Of a stretch of 64,000 nucleotides of DNA, positions 20,986 through 31,223 are shown one piece after another. The DNA is taken from NCBI GenBank assembly GCA_037367355.1, contig CM074702.1:186001-250000 (forward strand), written 5' to 3'. Position 1 is the first letter of the stretch, and each line of letters starts with the position of its first letter. Under the pieces are notes generated by a model that saw nothing but the letters and a program-made list of their open reading frames with translations, was not told the DNA's origin and ran no database searches. Made by a program: the position numbers and the translations under genes. Origin of the DNA: Neoscytalidium dimidiatum (lineage: Eukaryota > Ascomycota > Dothideomycetes > Botryosphaeriales > Botryosphaeriaceae).

Positions 20986-22300
20986 GGAAGACGACCATAC
21001 AGACGCCGAGCGTGGTCGAGCCCAGGAGCAGCGTCGGCGGCTGGCCCAGCCGGTCCAGCAGGTAGAGCGGCGGGAAGATGGTCAGCCAGAAGGCGATCTG
21101 GATGCAGCCAGCGATGAGGCTGCTGGTGGCTTTGTTGAGGCTGCCGTTGGATTCGAGGACGATAGTGACTGTGTGGGCTTGTTAAAGGGATGATAGGGGC
21201 AGCGGTGGGTGATGTTAACCGTAGAAGGCGATATTTTTGATGCCGGTGAACTGCCGGAAGAATGGGATGAGGAAGCAGAGAATGAGACGGTGCGTGTTCT
21301 TGGCTTCTGTCTTGTTCTGGAGAACACCCTTCAGTGAGAACTTGGTAGAGTGACCCTCCAATCGGATAGCCGCCTCCATCTCTGTCTTCATCTCCATGGC
21401 TTGTGGATCGTCCCCTAGGCAGTCCATGAGTCTCGAGAAGACCATGGCGCCTCTGCTTTGTAGCCGTGGGAATAGAGCCATCTAAATCATGGTCAGTGCT
21501 CAGTCGAAGCGTAATTCGTGGACGTTTTCCATACCGCGGTGTCTTAGGAAGAATTGGAATAGTCGTAATGGTGACCAGAGCAAAGAAGTTCTGGAAGGCA
21601 ACTGGGAATCGTCATGCCATCTATTCGAGGTCAGAGACTTTGTCGCTTTCAAGGAGGCAATGCGAATCATTTACCTCGTCGGGAAGATTTCGCACGGTAC
21701 CGTAATCAAGCCAGTAAGCAAGAACCGTTCCGGACTGACGGCAGAAATTGATAAGAATTATTGGCTTCTAGAAGAAATAAGCGTATTGCAAGTTTACGTA
21801 CAATCACTTCGTTTATCTACGTGATCACAGACCGGCCCCGTGATGAAGCGCGCGAGCACTCCGAGACGTAGACTGAGACTGTGGACGTGTTCATCCCTAA
21901 AAGTCTAGTCACTTCATTACGCATTGTGCACTTTTCAGTCCGAATTTAGCTTACCGTTCCTCACTCCACATATGATCTTCCCGACTATCAACTGAGCAGC
22001 ACCATAACAGCTGGCTTGAATGGTGCCACCAACAACCACGATGACGCATCCCCAAAATATGGTCTCTGTTCGGCCGAGTCTGTTGCCTGCCAAACCAGCA
22101 ATACCGCAACCAAGCAAACATCATATGTGATATAGTCCGATGATTGTTCCCAAGTAAGTGGAACTCGGGTTATCAATCGCATCGAGGAAGCTCGGCACCG
22201 TGACAAACCCGCCGAGAACGCCCTGAGGTGGATTAGCTGGACGATCACTATTACATCTTGGACTACTCAAAAGATAAGCTTATTTACCTTGTCATTCCCA
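20986..22300 (-). pseudogene. MFS sugar transporter, decayed
   Basis: On the minus strand I can read most of a hexose-type transporter in the right order. GVLGGFVTVPSFLDAIDN and GTIIGLYHI are followed by TGA (22121-22123), then CLLGCGIAGLAGNRLGR and LIVGKIICGVRNG. After an intron comes MNTSTVSVYVSECSRASSRG, then a stop and LAYWLDYGTVRNLPDE in a shifted frame. RFPVAFQNFFALVT and TPRWLYSHGY follow, then the frame changes again to FSRLMDCLGDD, AAIRLEGHSTKFS, VLQNKTEAKN and PFFRQFTGI. Finally there is TIVLESNGSLNKATSSLIAG with YLLDRLGQPPTLLLGSTTLG, after which stops appear. At least two stops and two frame changes show that it is dead. The 12-helix carrier would have sat in the plasma membrane. 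Confidence 0.75.
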
Positions 22301-22981
22301 AATAGGAGATAACAGCCGGCGGCGCTAAACGCTATTGCTGCTCGAAGGTTACGTCCTCTTTAGTCTATCAAGCATGATGGAAGGGCAGGTCGTGCTAAGA
22401 AGGCCAAATAGTGATAATCAAAAGGACCTCGAGGGACCAGGTTTCCCAGAAATTCGTGCATGTGCTAGTAAATATGCGTCTTTTATATTACTGTCTACTC
22501 GTCAACTGCGAGGTTCCGGGTTGGTCCGAGGCCTTAGCCGCGTCTGACTTTCTTGGGCTCTAGAGAACGAATCAGGATTCAAGCTAGAGGACGCGGGATA
22601 GATTTCCGCTTATAGCACCGCGGGTAATTGTTCAAGCCCTCTAGTTTTCACAGAAGAATATGTGCTCAAGAAATAGCAGCTGCAGCCTCGAGATCCAAGA
22701 CACCGATGCTTCTTAAGGCAGCCAATACATAGGTGTATGATTGCGTCGTTGAATAATAATAATCTTTGCGTCCAGATGTTGTAATGCTACTGTTTGTGAA
22801 GTGCAATTGCATGACCTCAAGCTTTGAGCACTCATCTTTTCCACAAAGATCCACGAACACGAAAAATGACCAATTTCTTTTTTGATTCTGGACCCGAACA
22901 TATCTCAAAGACTTTTTTGTGGTATAATCTTCAAACACCCCGTTTTCATTCCCACCGGTAACCCCTCTCCCTGCAACACAC
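22301..22981. other. Intergenic, nothing recognised
   Basis: Holds short ORFs only; the right part is presumably the 3' UTR of the minus-strand aspartate-semialdehyde dehydrogenase gene. Confidence 0.4.
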
Positions 22982-24239
22982 TCAAGCATATCCCTTCAGC
23001 ACCGCAGCCTCGGCATTCAAGATGGACGAGCCGGCCGCACCGATAACAGTGTTATGGCTCAGCGCCACGAACTTGATATCGAAGATACCACTCTCATCCT
23101 CCCGTATGCGGCCCACGCTGACCGCATACCCGCGATCCGTCTCCCTGTCCAGCCTAGGCTGCGGGCGATCCGCCTCCTCCATGACCACGATCGCGTTCCG
23201 CGGCGCGGACGGGCAGCCCAGCTTCTGGGCCTCGGACACGTACTCGCGCATGGCGCGCTTGACCTCGTCGACGGCGGGCGGGGGCCGCTTCGCGAACTTC
23301 AGCGACACGCAGGCGGTGTGGCCGTCGAGGACGGGGACGCGGTTGCAGGCGGCCGAGACGCGCAGCGGCTGGTCGACGAAGCCGGTGACGTCGGCGTTGA
23401 CGGAGCCCAGGATCTTCTGGGCCTCGGTCTCCAGCTTGTCCTCCTCGCCGGAGATGAAGGGGACGACGTTGTCGATGATGTCCATGCTGCTGACGCCCGG
23501 GTAGCCGGCGCCGGATACGGCCTGCATCGTCACGACGCTGACCTCGGCGACGGGGCCGAAGCGCGCCTGCAGCGCCGCGAACGGGATCACCAGGCCGATG
23601 ACGGCGCAGTTGGAGTTGCACACCAGGAAGCCCTTCTGCAGGTTGTGGTGCCGCCGCTGGTGCGCCAGCACGTCCAGATGGTTCAGGTTGACGGTCGGCA
23701 CGACGAGCGGGACCAGCGGGTCGCGGCGGTAGTTCTTCGCGTTGGAGAAGACGGCGAGGTTGGCCTTGAGGAATGCCATTTCTGTGAGGGAGAGAGAGAG
23801 AAAATTTATCAGCGAGGGGGAGGGGTCTAAGGCTCATGAAAATGGCAGCAGCACTCACCAACATCGCCGGCCACATCGCTGTCCAGACCTGAGAAGACGA
23901 GGTCGCAGTCGGCGAACTCTTCGGGCGTGCACTTCTTCACGACCAGCTCGCCCAGCTCCTTGGACATGGGCAAGGCCTGTTTCCATTTGACGGCATCCTT
24001 GTACTTCTTGCCAGCGGAGCGTTCCGAGGCACCGACGGCGTGCAGGGTGAAGTGCGGGTGGAGGGCGAGGAGCAGGATGAAGCGCTGGCCGACGGAGCCC
24101 GTGGCGCCGAGCACACCTGGCGGTTGATGTCAGCGCGCGGGGCTCTCAAAGGGACTCAATTGAATCGGAATTCCGGAAGCGTACCGCACTTCTTCTTGGG
24201 GAAGTTGCGATTGAGGGAGGTGAAGTTCTGGGCATCCAT
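22982..24239 (-). CDS. hom2: Aspartate-semialdehyde dehydrogenase
   Basis: Three exons (24239-24185, 24116-23859, 23781-22982) encode 370 residues, the usual length of fungal Hom2. It reduces aspartyl phosphate with NADPH to aspartate semialdehyde, the branch point to threonine, methionine and (in fungi) homoserine. The N-terminal Rossmann loop is [12 protein letters not shown], split by the first intron just before it. The active-site Cys is in [13 protein letters not shown]. Further conserved parts are [31 protein letters not shown] and [10 protein letters not shown]. The start ATG at 24239 begins MDAQNFTS. Introns are 68 and 77 bases with GTACGC and GTGAGT donors. Cytosolic housekeeping enzyme, intact. 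Confidence 0.95.
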
Positions 24240-24712
24240 TTTGCAGGCCGGAGGGGTGTGTTGGAGAGCTAGAGTCGTCGCGGCGGTGGTGTTTGGTGGA
24301 GTGCTGGAATAAAGAGTCACTGGCGGGCCGTGATCGGCGCGGGTTTTGCGCGGGGCCCACCAATGACGCCCGCCCCGATGACGCACCATCTCGTCTGATG
24401 CGTGACCTGCGCACCACTGCATTCATTCTCTGAGGCCGAACACTCACCCTTTCGGATAATTTGGTGGCGTGTACACTTTCGACACGATCAATTTGGAAAT
24501 CATTAGTGAGATCAAGCTCGTTTCATATTTATGCTATCTGATCAAGCAATTCCCGAATATAGCACCACCGCCAATTGACTCAGAGATTATAGTCTCCAAG
24601 TGTCTTATGTCTCTGAGTGACGTTCCCTTGCCCTTCCAGCATTTTTGTGAACCTTTGCTGGAGACGGTGCCATGATCAGGCCTCGCGCACATAAAGAACC
24701 GCGTATGGACCC
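24240..24712. other. Intergenic, promoter side of hom2
   Basis: No gene seen; the first 200 bases should contain the hom2 promoter and leader. Confidence 0.4.
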
Positions 24713-24931
24713 TTAGTGATCGAGCTTTCCTTTTGAACAGGAATGGTTCTTGCCACAAGGTTGTCTCTTGCAAGAGGAGCTGCCAACGGGGCAAGGACTG
24801 TCCTTGCCGTGAGAATGGCCTTTACAAGAGGGCATGTTGTCGGAGCTGGAGTGGTCCTTGCAGCACGCTCCTTTCGTGCAAGAGGATTGGTTTTCAGAGC
24901 CGGATTCTTTGGAGCCCGATTGGTCAGACAT
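24713..24931 (-). CDS. Small Cys/His/Lys-rich protein, hypothetical
   Basis: A 72-residue open frame with eight Cys, five His and many Ser, Lys and Gly. Two aligned units, SSCTKGACCKDHS and SSCKRQPCGKNHS, share the pattern S-S-C-x4-C-x-K-[DN]-H-S, with a third partial unit (SCKGHSHGKDS) between. The start context (CAAGGATG) is reasonable. There is no signal peptide. The composition suggests a metal-binding, metallothionein-like peptide, but I recognise no family, and the DNA itself is somewhat repetitive, so a chance frame in a decayed repeat is possible. Confidence 0.4.
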   Translation of the reverse strand: MSDQSGSKESGSENQSSCTKGACCKDHSSSDNMPSCKGHSHGKDSPCPVGSSSCKRQPCGKNHSCSKGKLDH

Positions 24932-25381
24932 CCTTGATACTGATGTCTATTCTGAGTCTGAATTTGCGTTTGTGGGCAGCAATGGATAGTATGTCTGCGT
25001 TTGGCTCGGTGTTGCAGTGTGTTACAGGGTATCGCCCAAGGATAAAATATATACTGCTAATATTGATAGATCTACCACCTGCCTTCTTATGCTGATGCAG
25101 CGACTTTCCGACGGGCTCGTGGCAGACTCGGGTGAGGATCTCGTAGCGTGCCGCACAATCAAGGCGTGAATCAAAGCACCATGCTCACTTTGAGTATCAT
25201 AGGTTTTGCCGAAGCTTACAGCAGGAGGTGTACTCGGACAGCTGTCAATAGACGGTGCACGTGTGAAGATGGCATGATAAGATCTTATTATCGTCCGCCT
25301 TGAATCTTTCAATTCCCGCGGCCCTCTCATGTAATAAACACCTTCTTCACCACACTGCTCTACACATTATCATATCAGACA
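24932..25381. other. Intergenic, nothing recognised
   Basis: No gene found; the right end is the 3' flank of the GH53 gene. Confidence 0.4.
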
Positions 25382-26580
25382 TTAGTAATTAAACAGATTC
25401 ACGGACGCCCTCGAATACGCCGTCGTCACGGGCCAGGTGCTATAATCCGCCTGGAACAGAATCGCGTCGTCGCAGGCGCTGCCCAAGCTCGTCAGGTTCG
25501 TCCAGGCCGGCTCCCAGTAATGCACGCCAGTACCCCTGCCGGCATGGACGTCCCGCACGATGTCAATGACCTTGTGCACCCACTCGATCTGGCCGTCGAC
25601 GCTGACCGGCACGGACGGCTCGCTGAGCTCCGGGACGGGGCCCCACCGGCCGCTGCACAGCACGGGGTAGTCGGTCTCGACGACCTGGACGGGCTTCTTG
25701 TACTTGCGGGAGATGGCGTTCAGGGTGTCCTTCAGGTTGGCGAAGGTGGCGGCGGTGCCGTAGAAGGGGTAGAAGGAGAAGCCGAAGACGTCCCAGTCGG
25801 CGGTCCCGACGATGCCGGTGTCGACGAGCGCGCCGAACCAGGCCTCCTGCAGCGTCAGGTTCCAGCCGTTGTCGACGTGGATCATGACCTCGGGCTTGCG
25901 CACGCCGCCGGCCACGGCGTCGTCGACGCCGCGGCGCGCGCTCTCGTAGATGGTGGCCAGGCCGGTGAAGTTCTGCGCGCGCGCCCGGTCCGGGAAGGTG
26001 TCGACCTCGACGTAGCCGAGCGGCCACACCATGCCGTGCCGGATCTCGTTGCCCAGGCTGACGATGGAGAGGTCGACGCCGGCGCTCTTGAAGGCGTGCA
26101 GCGTGTCGTTGACGTAGCCGCGGATCGTCTTGGCCACCTCGGGCAGCGTCGTCGGCCACGCTACCGGCGCGTTGTTGTGCTGTGGGTCCGCCCAGGTGTC
26201 GGAGAAGTGGTAGTCGAGGTAGATGCGGTAGCCCTTGCTGGCGAATCGCTTGGCGAGGTCCAGAACGTAGGGGAGGTCGTATTGGCCCGGGATGGGGTTG
26301 ACCCAGAGCCTGCTCCTGATTAGCTTTCCGCCCGCTAAGTGGGCATATTGGCGTGGACGAACCTGAGGCGTACGGTATTCATGCCCCCATCTCCGAGGAT
26401 GTCATCTGCCGGGCGAGTCGCATTGTTCCTTGCGGTATCTACGTAGACGACCTGGCTCTCTTCCATGATCTTGAGGGTAGACAGGTCATGGCCCTTGTAG
26501 AAGAACGGGGCGGGCTTGGGCGCGGCCGCTGCGCCGGAGAGCAGGACTGAGCCCGCAGCGACGAGCTTCGCGATGAGCAT
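25382..26580 (-). CDS. galA: Arabinogalactan endo-beta-1,4-galactanase, GH53, secreted
   Basis: Two exons (26580-26363 and 26309-25382; 53-base intron, GTTCGT donor, GAGCAG acceptor) give 381 residues. Residues 1-20 are a signal peptide ending in GAAAA. The mature start FYKGHDLSTLKIMEE matches the conserved GH53 opening. YLDYHFSDTWADP follows, then SLGNEIRHGMVWPLG with the acid/base Glu at about 161, and VVETDYP with the nucleophile Glu at about 284. The C-terminal part has GVHYWEPAWTN. The enzyme cuts beta-1,4-galactan side chains of pectin outside the cell, as in plant-decay fungi. Several N-glycosylation sequons (NAT, NFT, NLT) are visible. Coding GC is very high, producing long shadow frames on the other strand. 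Intact. Confidence 0.95.
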
Positions 26581-28423
26581 GTTGGCGATATTTCGGCAGG
26601 GGGAATGTTAAGATGCGCTGTCTGGACGAGGGACGACTTGCTGGACCTTCTTATAGCAAAGCGGCTCAGCCATCTCTTGGAAGACGTGAGTTTCCGAGAA
26701 GAAATTCCTCCAATGGGCATCTGACATCAGTAGACCGATGGCGAAAAATACTGTTTTCTCTTGCGGCTCATGACACGGCAAGGCCCGGATGCGGAGCCCC
26801 GCACTCGGAGGATTTCCCGAACAGGCAGCTGGGAGGACACACCCATGTTGGCGCCACGAGCCAAGTCACCGAGTACCCGGTTGATTGATCGCTGGTGTTT
26901 CTGAAGTGACATGCGGTTCCTCAGGGACGGCTAGCGGCGATCAATATGCAGGCGATCATCCTCATGCCGAACGGAATTCAAGCTTCCATCGTTTTTTTCT
27001 CGAAGGCTCACTCAGCAGCAGCGTTGGCGAGCTTCAAGAGGCTCGGCTAGCAAGGCGACGCCACAAACCCCACCGGCTGCATTTACCCGGACGCTAGCAA
27101 ACTGAGCGTCCGGTCATGGATGCTCGGCATGCCGTCTTGACCGTGCTCGTTCGGATTCGGCTCATTCCACGCGCAAACTGGCCTCCAGGCTGCTGCTGAC
27201 AGCCTTCTCCGGAGACCCGCAGAGGCTGACTGAGTCGTATGAGGGCATGGGGTCAATCTAAACACTGGTCTGCGCGAAGCCACGAGGCACCTTGGTACTG
27301 ATTTCTATCGTAAGCAGTCGCTTTGTTTGAATATGCAGACCGCCTTCCTGGATACATATAATTAGGGCTGGAATCATCTCTCCTCGAGGCCCGCCGGAGC
27401 CGAGAGAAGGAGCAACTCACTCCGACCCTCCCGTCACCAGTGTCTTATTCTCGGCTATTGGCTGCAATATGCTGCTGGCTCAAAATCCGAAGACCGTCGG
27501 TGACGTTTGCTGTGGCTCTGCATGATGATTGCGGATGAAATAAGGTAAGACAGGAAGCAGGCTGGTCCACCTCCTGAGAATTTTCTGGTAGATGGTAAAT
27601 TGGATGGTGTAGTAGGTTTTGGCCGCGACTTTCCAGACCCCAACCATGAGCTCTCCGCACATCCGACCCCCGGTAGCTGCCTCGGCTCAACACGGCGTCC
27701 AACCAGAAGGTCGACGATGCCGTCTCCGTCTCGGGCCCGACGGTGCAGAGATGGATGCGTAAGCAGATGCGCAAGAGACGTTCCTCGACGCCGGGCCGAC
27801 ACGGGTGACGGGGCGCGGGAGCAGCAGTCTCCGCCGTGTCTCCGCCGTGTCTCCGCGGAGAAGCAGCCCCTCAGACCTCCCAATTTTTCACTCTCCGCGA
27901 ATCCAACGACACCTATTCATACTGACTAACGACCAGCCCTTCCCGCCCACCCGTTCCGCACCGAAGATCGCGTAACTGCAATTGCTCCCATAGGCCTCGC
28001 TTGTTCAGCCACCGCGGCCGCCGTCAGGGCCCGCTGATTCAGCCCGTGTTTTGTGTTCCTGCACGCTTTATCCGTTGCCCATCATGGTCGGGATGCCCGA
28101 GCCCGCCAGCGCCCCGGCTTTTTCCCTTTGCTGGCCAACGTTGCGCCAGGTGGAGTGACACAACGGTCATTCGCAACTTGAGCCTTTTTTTTTTTTTTTA
28201 TTGTAGCCTGATTGCCGTGCTTTCGTTCTCCGCATGTCCGCGGAGACTTCACGGTTTATACAACTATAAGAAGTGGGAGAAGCCTCCCGAGGGGCGACTC
28301 CCATTACATCACCATACACCGCCCAATCAGCTAGCTGCACCGAGACCAAGCAGCCGCATCTCCTCAAGAGCGACTCTGATATTCCTATCCCCCTCGATCA
28401 GCACACCCGCGCCCGATCCCACC
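26581..28423. other. Intergenic between divergent galA and flavohaemoglobin genes
   Basis: 1.8 kb without a recognised gene. The ends serve as the two promoters. A run of 14 T lies at 28186-28199. The flavohaemoglobin frame stays open to 28001 but without domain features. Confidence 0.5.
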
Positions 28424-29668
28424 ATGCCTCTGACCCCGGAGCAGGCCAAAATCATCAAGGCCACCGTGCCCATCCTGGCCGAGCACGGCAACACCATCAC
28501 CACGCGCTTCTACCAGAACATGCTGCGCGAGAACCCGGACCTGAACGACATCTTCAGCAACACCCACCAAGCCACCGGCCGCCAGCCGCGCGCCCTGGCC
28601 ACGTCGCTGTACGCCTACGCCTCCAACATCGACGACCTGGGCGTGCTCAGCCCGGCCGTCGAGCTCATCTGCCAGAAGCACGCCTCGCTGTACATCCAGC
28701 CCGAGCACTACAGCATCGTCGGCACCTACCTGCTCGCCGCGATGAAGGAGATCCTCGGCGACGCCCTCACCCAGGACATCCACGACGCCTGGGCCGCCGC
28801 CTACTGGCAGCTGGCCAACATCATGATCGGCAAGGAGGCCGACCTCTACGCGCGCGCCGCCCCGTGGACGACCTGGCGCCCCTTCCGCATCGCGCGCAAG
28901 GAGCCCGAGTCGTCCGAGATCACCTCCTTCTACCTGACCCCGGTCGACCCGGCCCACGCGCCGCTGCCCTCCTTCCTGCCGGGCCAGTACATCTCGATCC
29001 GGACGCGCGTGCCGGGGCTCGCGCACCTGCAGGCGCGGCAGTACTCGCTGTCGGACGCGCCCCACCCGGACCACTACCGCATCAGCGTCAAGCGCGAAGA
29101 CGGCGACGGCGACGGCGACGGCCGCCCGGGCTGCGTGTCGACCGTCCTGCACGGCGACAGGCGCGTCGGCGACGTCCTCGCCGTCAGCCACCCGTTCGGC
29201 GACTTCTACTTCGACGCCGCGGCCGCCCCGCCCGACAGCCCCGTCGTCTTCCTGGCCGCCGGCGTCGGCCTCACCTGTCTGCTCGCCATCCTGAACAGCC
29301 TGACGCGCGAGCCGTCCGCCCGCCCGCTGCGCTGGATCCACGCCGCGCGCACCGTCCGCGCGCGCGCCTTCGACGAGCACCTCGGCCGGCTGGTGCGCGA
29401 GCGCCCCAACCTGCGGCGGAAGCTGTTCGTGTCCAGGGTCGCGGACGGCGACGTCCAGGGCGAGCATTACGACGTCGCCGGCCGGCTGGACCTGGGCAAG
29501 CTGGACAAGGAGCGCGACCTGCTCGTCGGCGACAGGACGACGCGGTATTTCGTGTGCGGGCCGGAGCGGTTCATGGTCGACATGCAGAGGGGGCTGAAGG
29601 GGCTGGGGGTCGATGAGGAGAGGGTGCATTTGGAGCTGTTTGGTACCGGCGGTGTTCCGAAGGCTTAG
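28424..29668 (+). CDS. yhb1: Flavohaemoglobin, nitric oxide dioxygenase
   Basis: A single-exon 414-residue protein. The globin domain (about 1-140) has distal-pocket Tyr 30 (RFYQNML) and Gln 54 (TGRQPRALA) and proximal His 86 (QKHASLYI). The reductase half (about 150-414) has the FAD motif RQYSLSD, the NAD-binding AAGVGLTCLLAIL (Cys where Pro is usual after GVGLT) and CGPERFM near the end. It oxidises NO to nitrate with O2 and NAD(P)H, protecting against nitrosative stress; fungi have cytosolic and mitochondrial forms. I chose the ATG at 28424 because it begins the globin fold (MPLTPEQAKII). The open upstream frame contains poly-Phe from a T run and is probably leader. A short Asp/Gly repeat (GDGDGDG) from repeated GGCGAC lies in the reductase domain. 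Confidence 0.95.
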   Translation: MPLTPEQAKIIKATVPILAEHGNTITTRFYQNMLRENPDLNDIFSNTHQATGRQPRALATSLYAYASNIDDLGVLSPAVELICQKHASLYIQPEHYSIVGTYLLAAMKEILGDALTQDIHDAWAAAYWQLANIMIGKEADLYARAAPWTTWRPFRIARKEPESSEITSFYLTPVDPAHAPLPSFLPGQYISIRTRVPGLAHLQARQYSLSDAPHPDHYRISVKREDGDGDGDGRPGCVSTVLHGDRRVGDVLAVSHPFGDFYFDAAAAPPDSPVVFLAAGVGLTCLLAILNSLTREPSARPLRWIHAARTVRARAFDEHLGRLVRERPNLRRKLFVSRVADGDVQGEHYDVAGRLDLGKLDKERDLLVGDRTTRYFVCGPERFMVDMQRGLKGLGVDEERVHLELFGTGGVPKA

Positions 29669-30698
29669 ATGGGAGGAAGGGAAGGAGAAGAGAAGAGGAA
29701 GAAGAATAGAGAGATGCGTTGCGAAGACCTGTGTTTTGTATAGAGGTTGCGTCGCGCGTGGCGGACGGGACGGAAGCATTCGGCCGGTGGGAAGGTTTGA
29801 GCGGCATGGATGTTCAGGTGGCTGCTGAATAGGGCTGCTAGGATGAGGGAGATCAGCGATTCATGTAAGATACAGTGTTTGATCTGGACCGGGATCTATA
29901 AACTCGACTCAGGGAAGTTTGTTATTTTCAGCGTCACGAGCATGGTTTTGCGGCGTTGTGTGGGGGCCTTTTCTTTTCCTTCTCAAGGTAGACTGGGAGT
30001 AAGCTTTGATGATCCTACTTGTCCTTGAAGACGGATGGCTGTGAGCTTAAGCGAGATCTCCGAAGATTATAGAGTTGCAGTAGGTCATTTCAAATGAACC
30101 TTAGCACTGACGTCTTGCTATCGTTTGGGTGTGAGTCTGCCCAATTTAGGAGCCAGTAGTGATCTGACAAATAGCTTGGTCAGGCTTACAGTGCCTCGGT
30201 CCGACCAGGTGGCTAGGGCATCGGGTATCTCCATCGGATTTCGATGGGATGCAATTGATGCAGGTAATGCGTGGATGTCGACCTCGAGCTTGGGAGCCTG
30301 TTCAGTATCAATATATGAGAGATGCTACAACTTACTGATCGCGAGTGCTCAGGCACGCCAAGAAACTAGAATGGGAATACTCACAAACATCGGTTTGTTT
30401 CATGCGCCCATAATTGTAGTCGTCTGTACATCGGTAAGGAGCAGCATGCACTGAAGAGCGGAAGGTCAAGGCGAGGATAGCAGTCAGAGAAACCAGATGA
30501 TACATCATGCTGTCGCGCTACTCCATCATGCTCTGGTACACTTCCCCTCACAATGTGTACATATATACAACTGGTGATTCTCGCCCTAAGTGAAAAAGCC
30601 TCGCGGTAGCACGAAACACCATCACCTTCCCACCTATTTACACGCTCACTTCACGACCACCACTCCCACCAGCCCTCCACCTCCCACCCATTCCCTCC
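29669..30698. other. Intergenic between convergent genes, nothing recognised
   Basis: 3' flanks of the flavohaemoglobin gene and of the minus-strand SnoaL-like gene; no family-like ORF. Confidence 0.45.
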
Positions 30699-31223
30699 TC
30701 ACCACATGGCCAGCGGGTTCGTCGCATTATCCGGCCGCTCCTGAATGACGTCCCAATGCTCGCGAATGCACGTCCCCTCCATCCTCAAAATATCCACCAC
30801 CGCGCTCGGCCTCGGCGCGCCCCGCACGTCCATCCGGTAGTGCACCCAACCGCGATCGGCATCGAAGCCCTGGTTGATGATCGTGTTGTTGATGAGGCCC
30901 GGGGGGATCTGGGCGAAGCCGTCGATGGCGGTCTGGCGGCCGGACAGGAAGTTAGGGTTATGCTGGATGTAGTCCTCGGCGACGTGGTCGAGGAAGGCGC
31001 GCGTGGCGTTCTGCTCGACCACGAGCTTCTGGACGAAGGCGTTGAAGATGGCCTTCTGCTCGGGCGGGCTGGCCGCGCGCGGCGGGCAGTAGGGCGGGCC
31101 GCCGGCGGTCAGGGCGGCCGCCGCCGCTGCCGCGTTGTTGTAGCGGGTCGGTGGCCAGGGCGAGGCGCTGGCCGTGGCGCTGAGGAGGGCGAGGGCGCTG
31201 GCGGCGAGGGCGGGGATGTGCAT
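30699..31223 (-). CDS. Secreted SnoaL-like (NTF2-fold) protein
   Basis: A single-exon 174-residue protein. Residues 1-20 form a signal peptide (MHIPALAASALALLSATASA), followed by an Ala-rich linker. The body reads as a SnoaL-like alpha+beta barrel: FNAFVQKLVVEQNATRAFLDHVAEDYIQHNP, then GWVHYRMDVRG, VVDILRMEGTCIREHWDVIQE. The YIQHNP and EHWDVIQ motifs are typical of the predicted ester cyclase/SnoaL group. Fungal secreted members have no established substrate. The Met at 31223 was chosen because it starts the signal peptide, although the frame is open further upstream. Two N-glycosylation sequons are visible. Confidence 0.8.
   Translation of the reverse strand: MHIPALAASALALLSATASASPWPPTRYNNAAAAAAALTAGGPPYCPPRAASPPEQKAIFNAFVQKLVVEQNATRAFLDHVAEDYIQHNPNFLSGRQTAIDGFAQIPPGLINNTIINQGFDADRGWVHYRMDVRGAPRPSAVVDILRMEGTCIREHWDVIQERPDNATNPLAMW

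Noticed and set aside
25520..26323. 267-codon plus-strand ORF across galA
   Set aside because: Shadow of a GC-rich GH53 gene whose catalytic motifs are on the minus strand.
28385..29779. 464-codon minus-strand and 447-codon plus-strand ORFs over the flavohaemoglobin gene
   Set aside because: Low-complexity Arg/Pro or Val/Ala/Asp shadows caused by very high GC in third positions.
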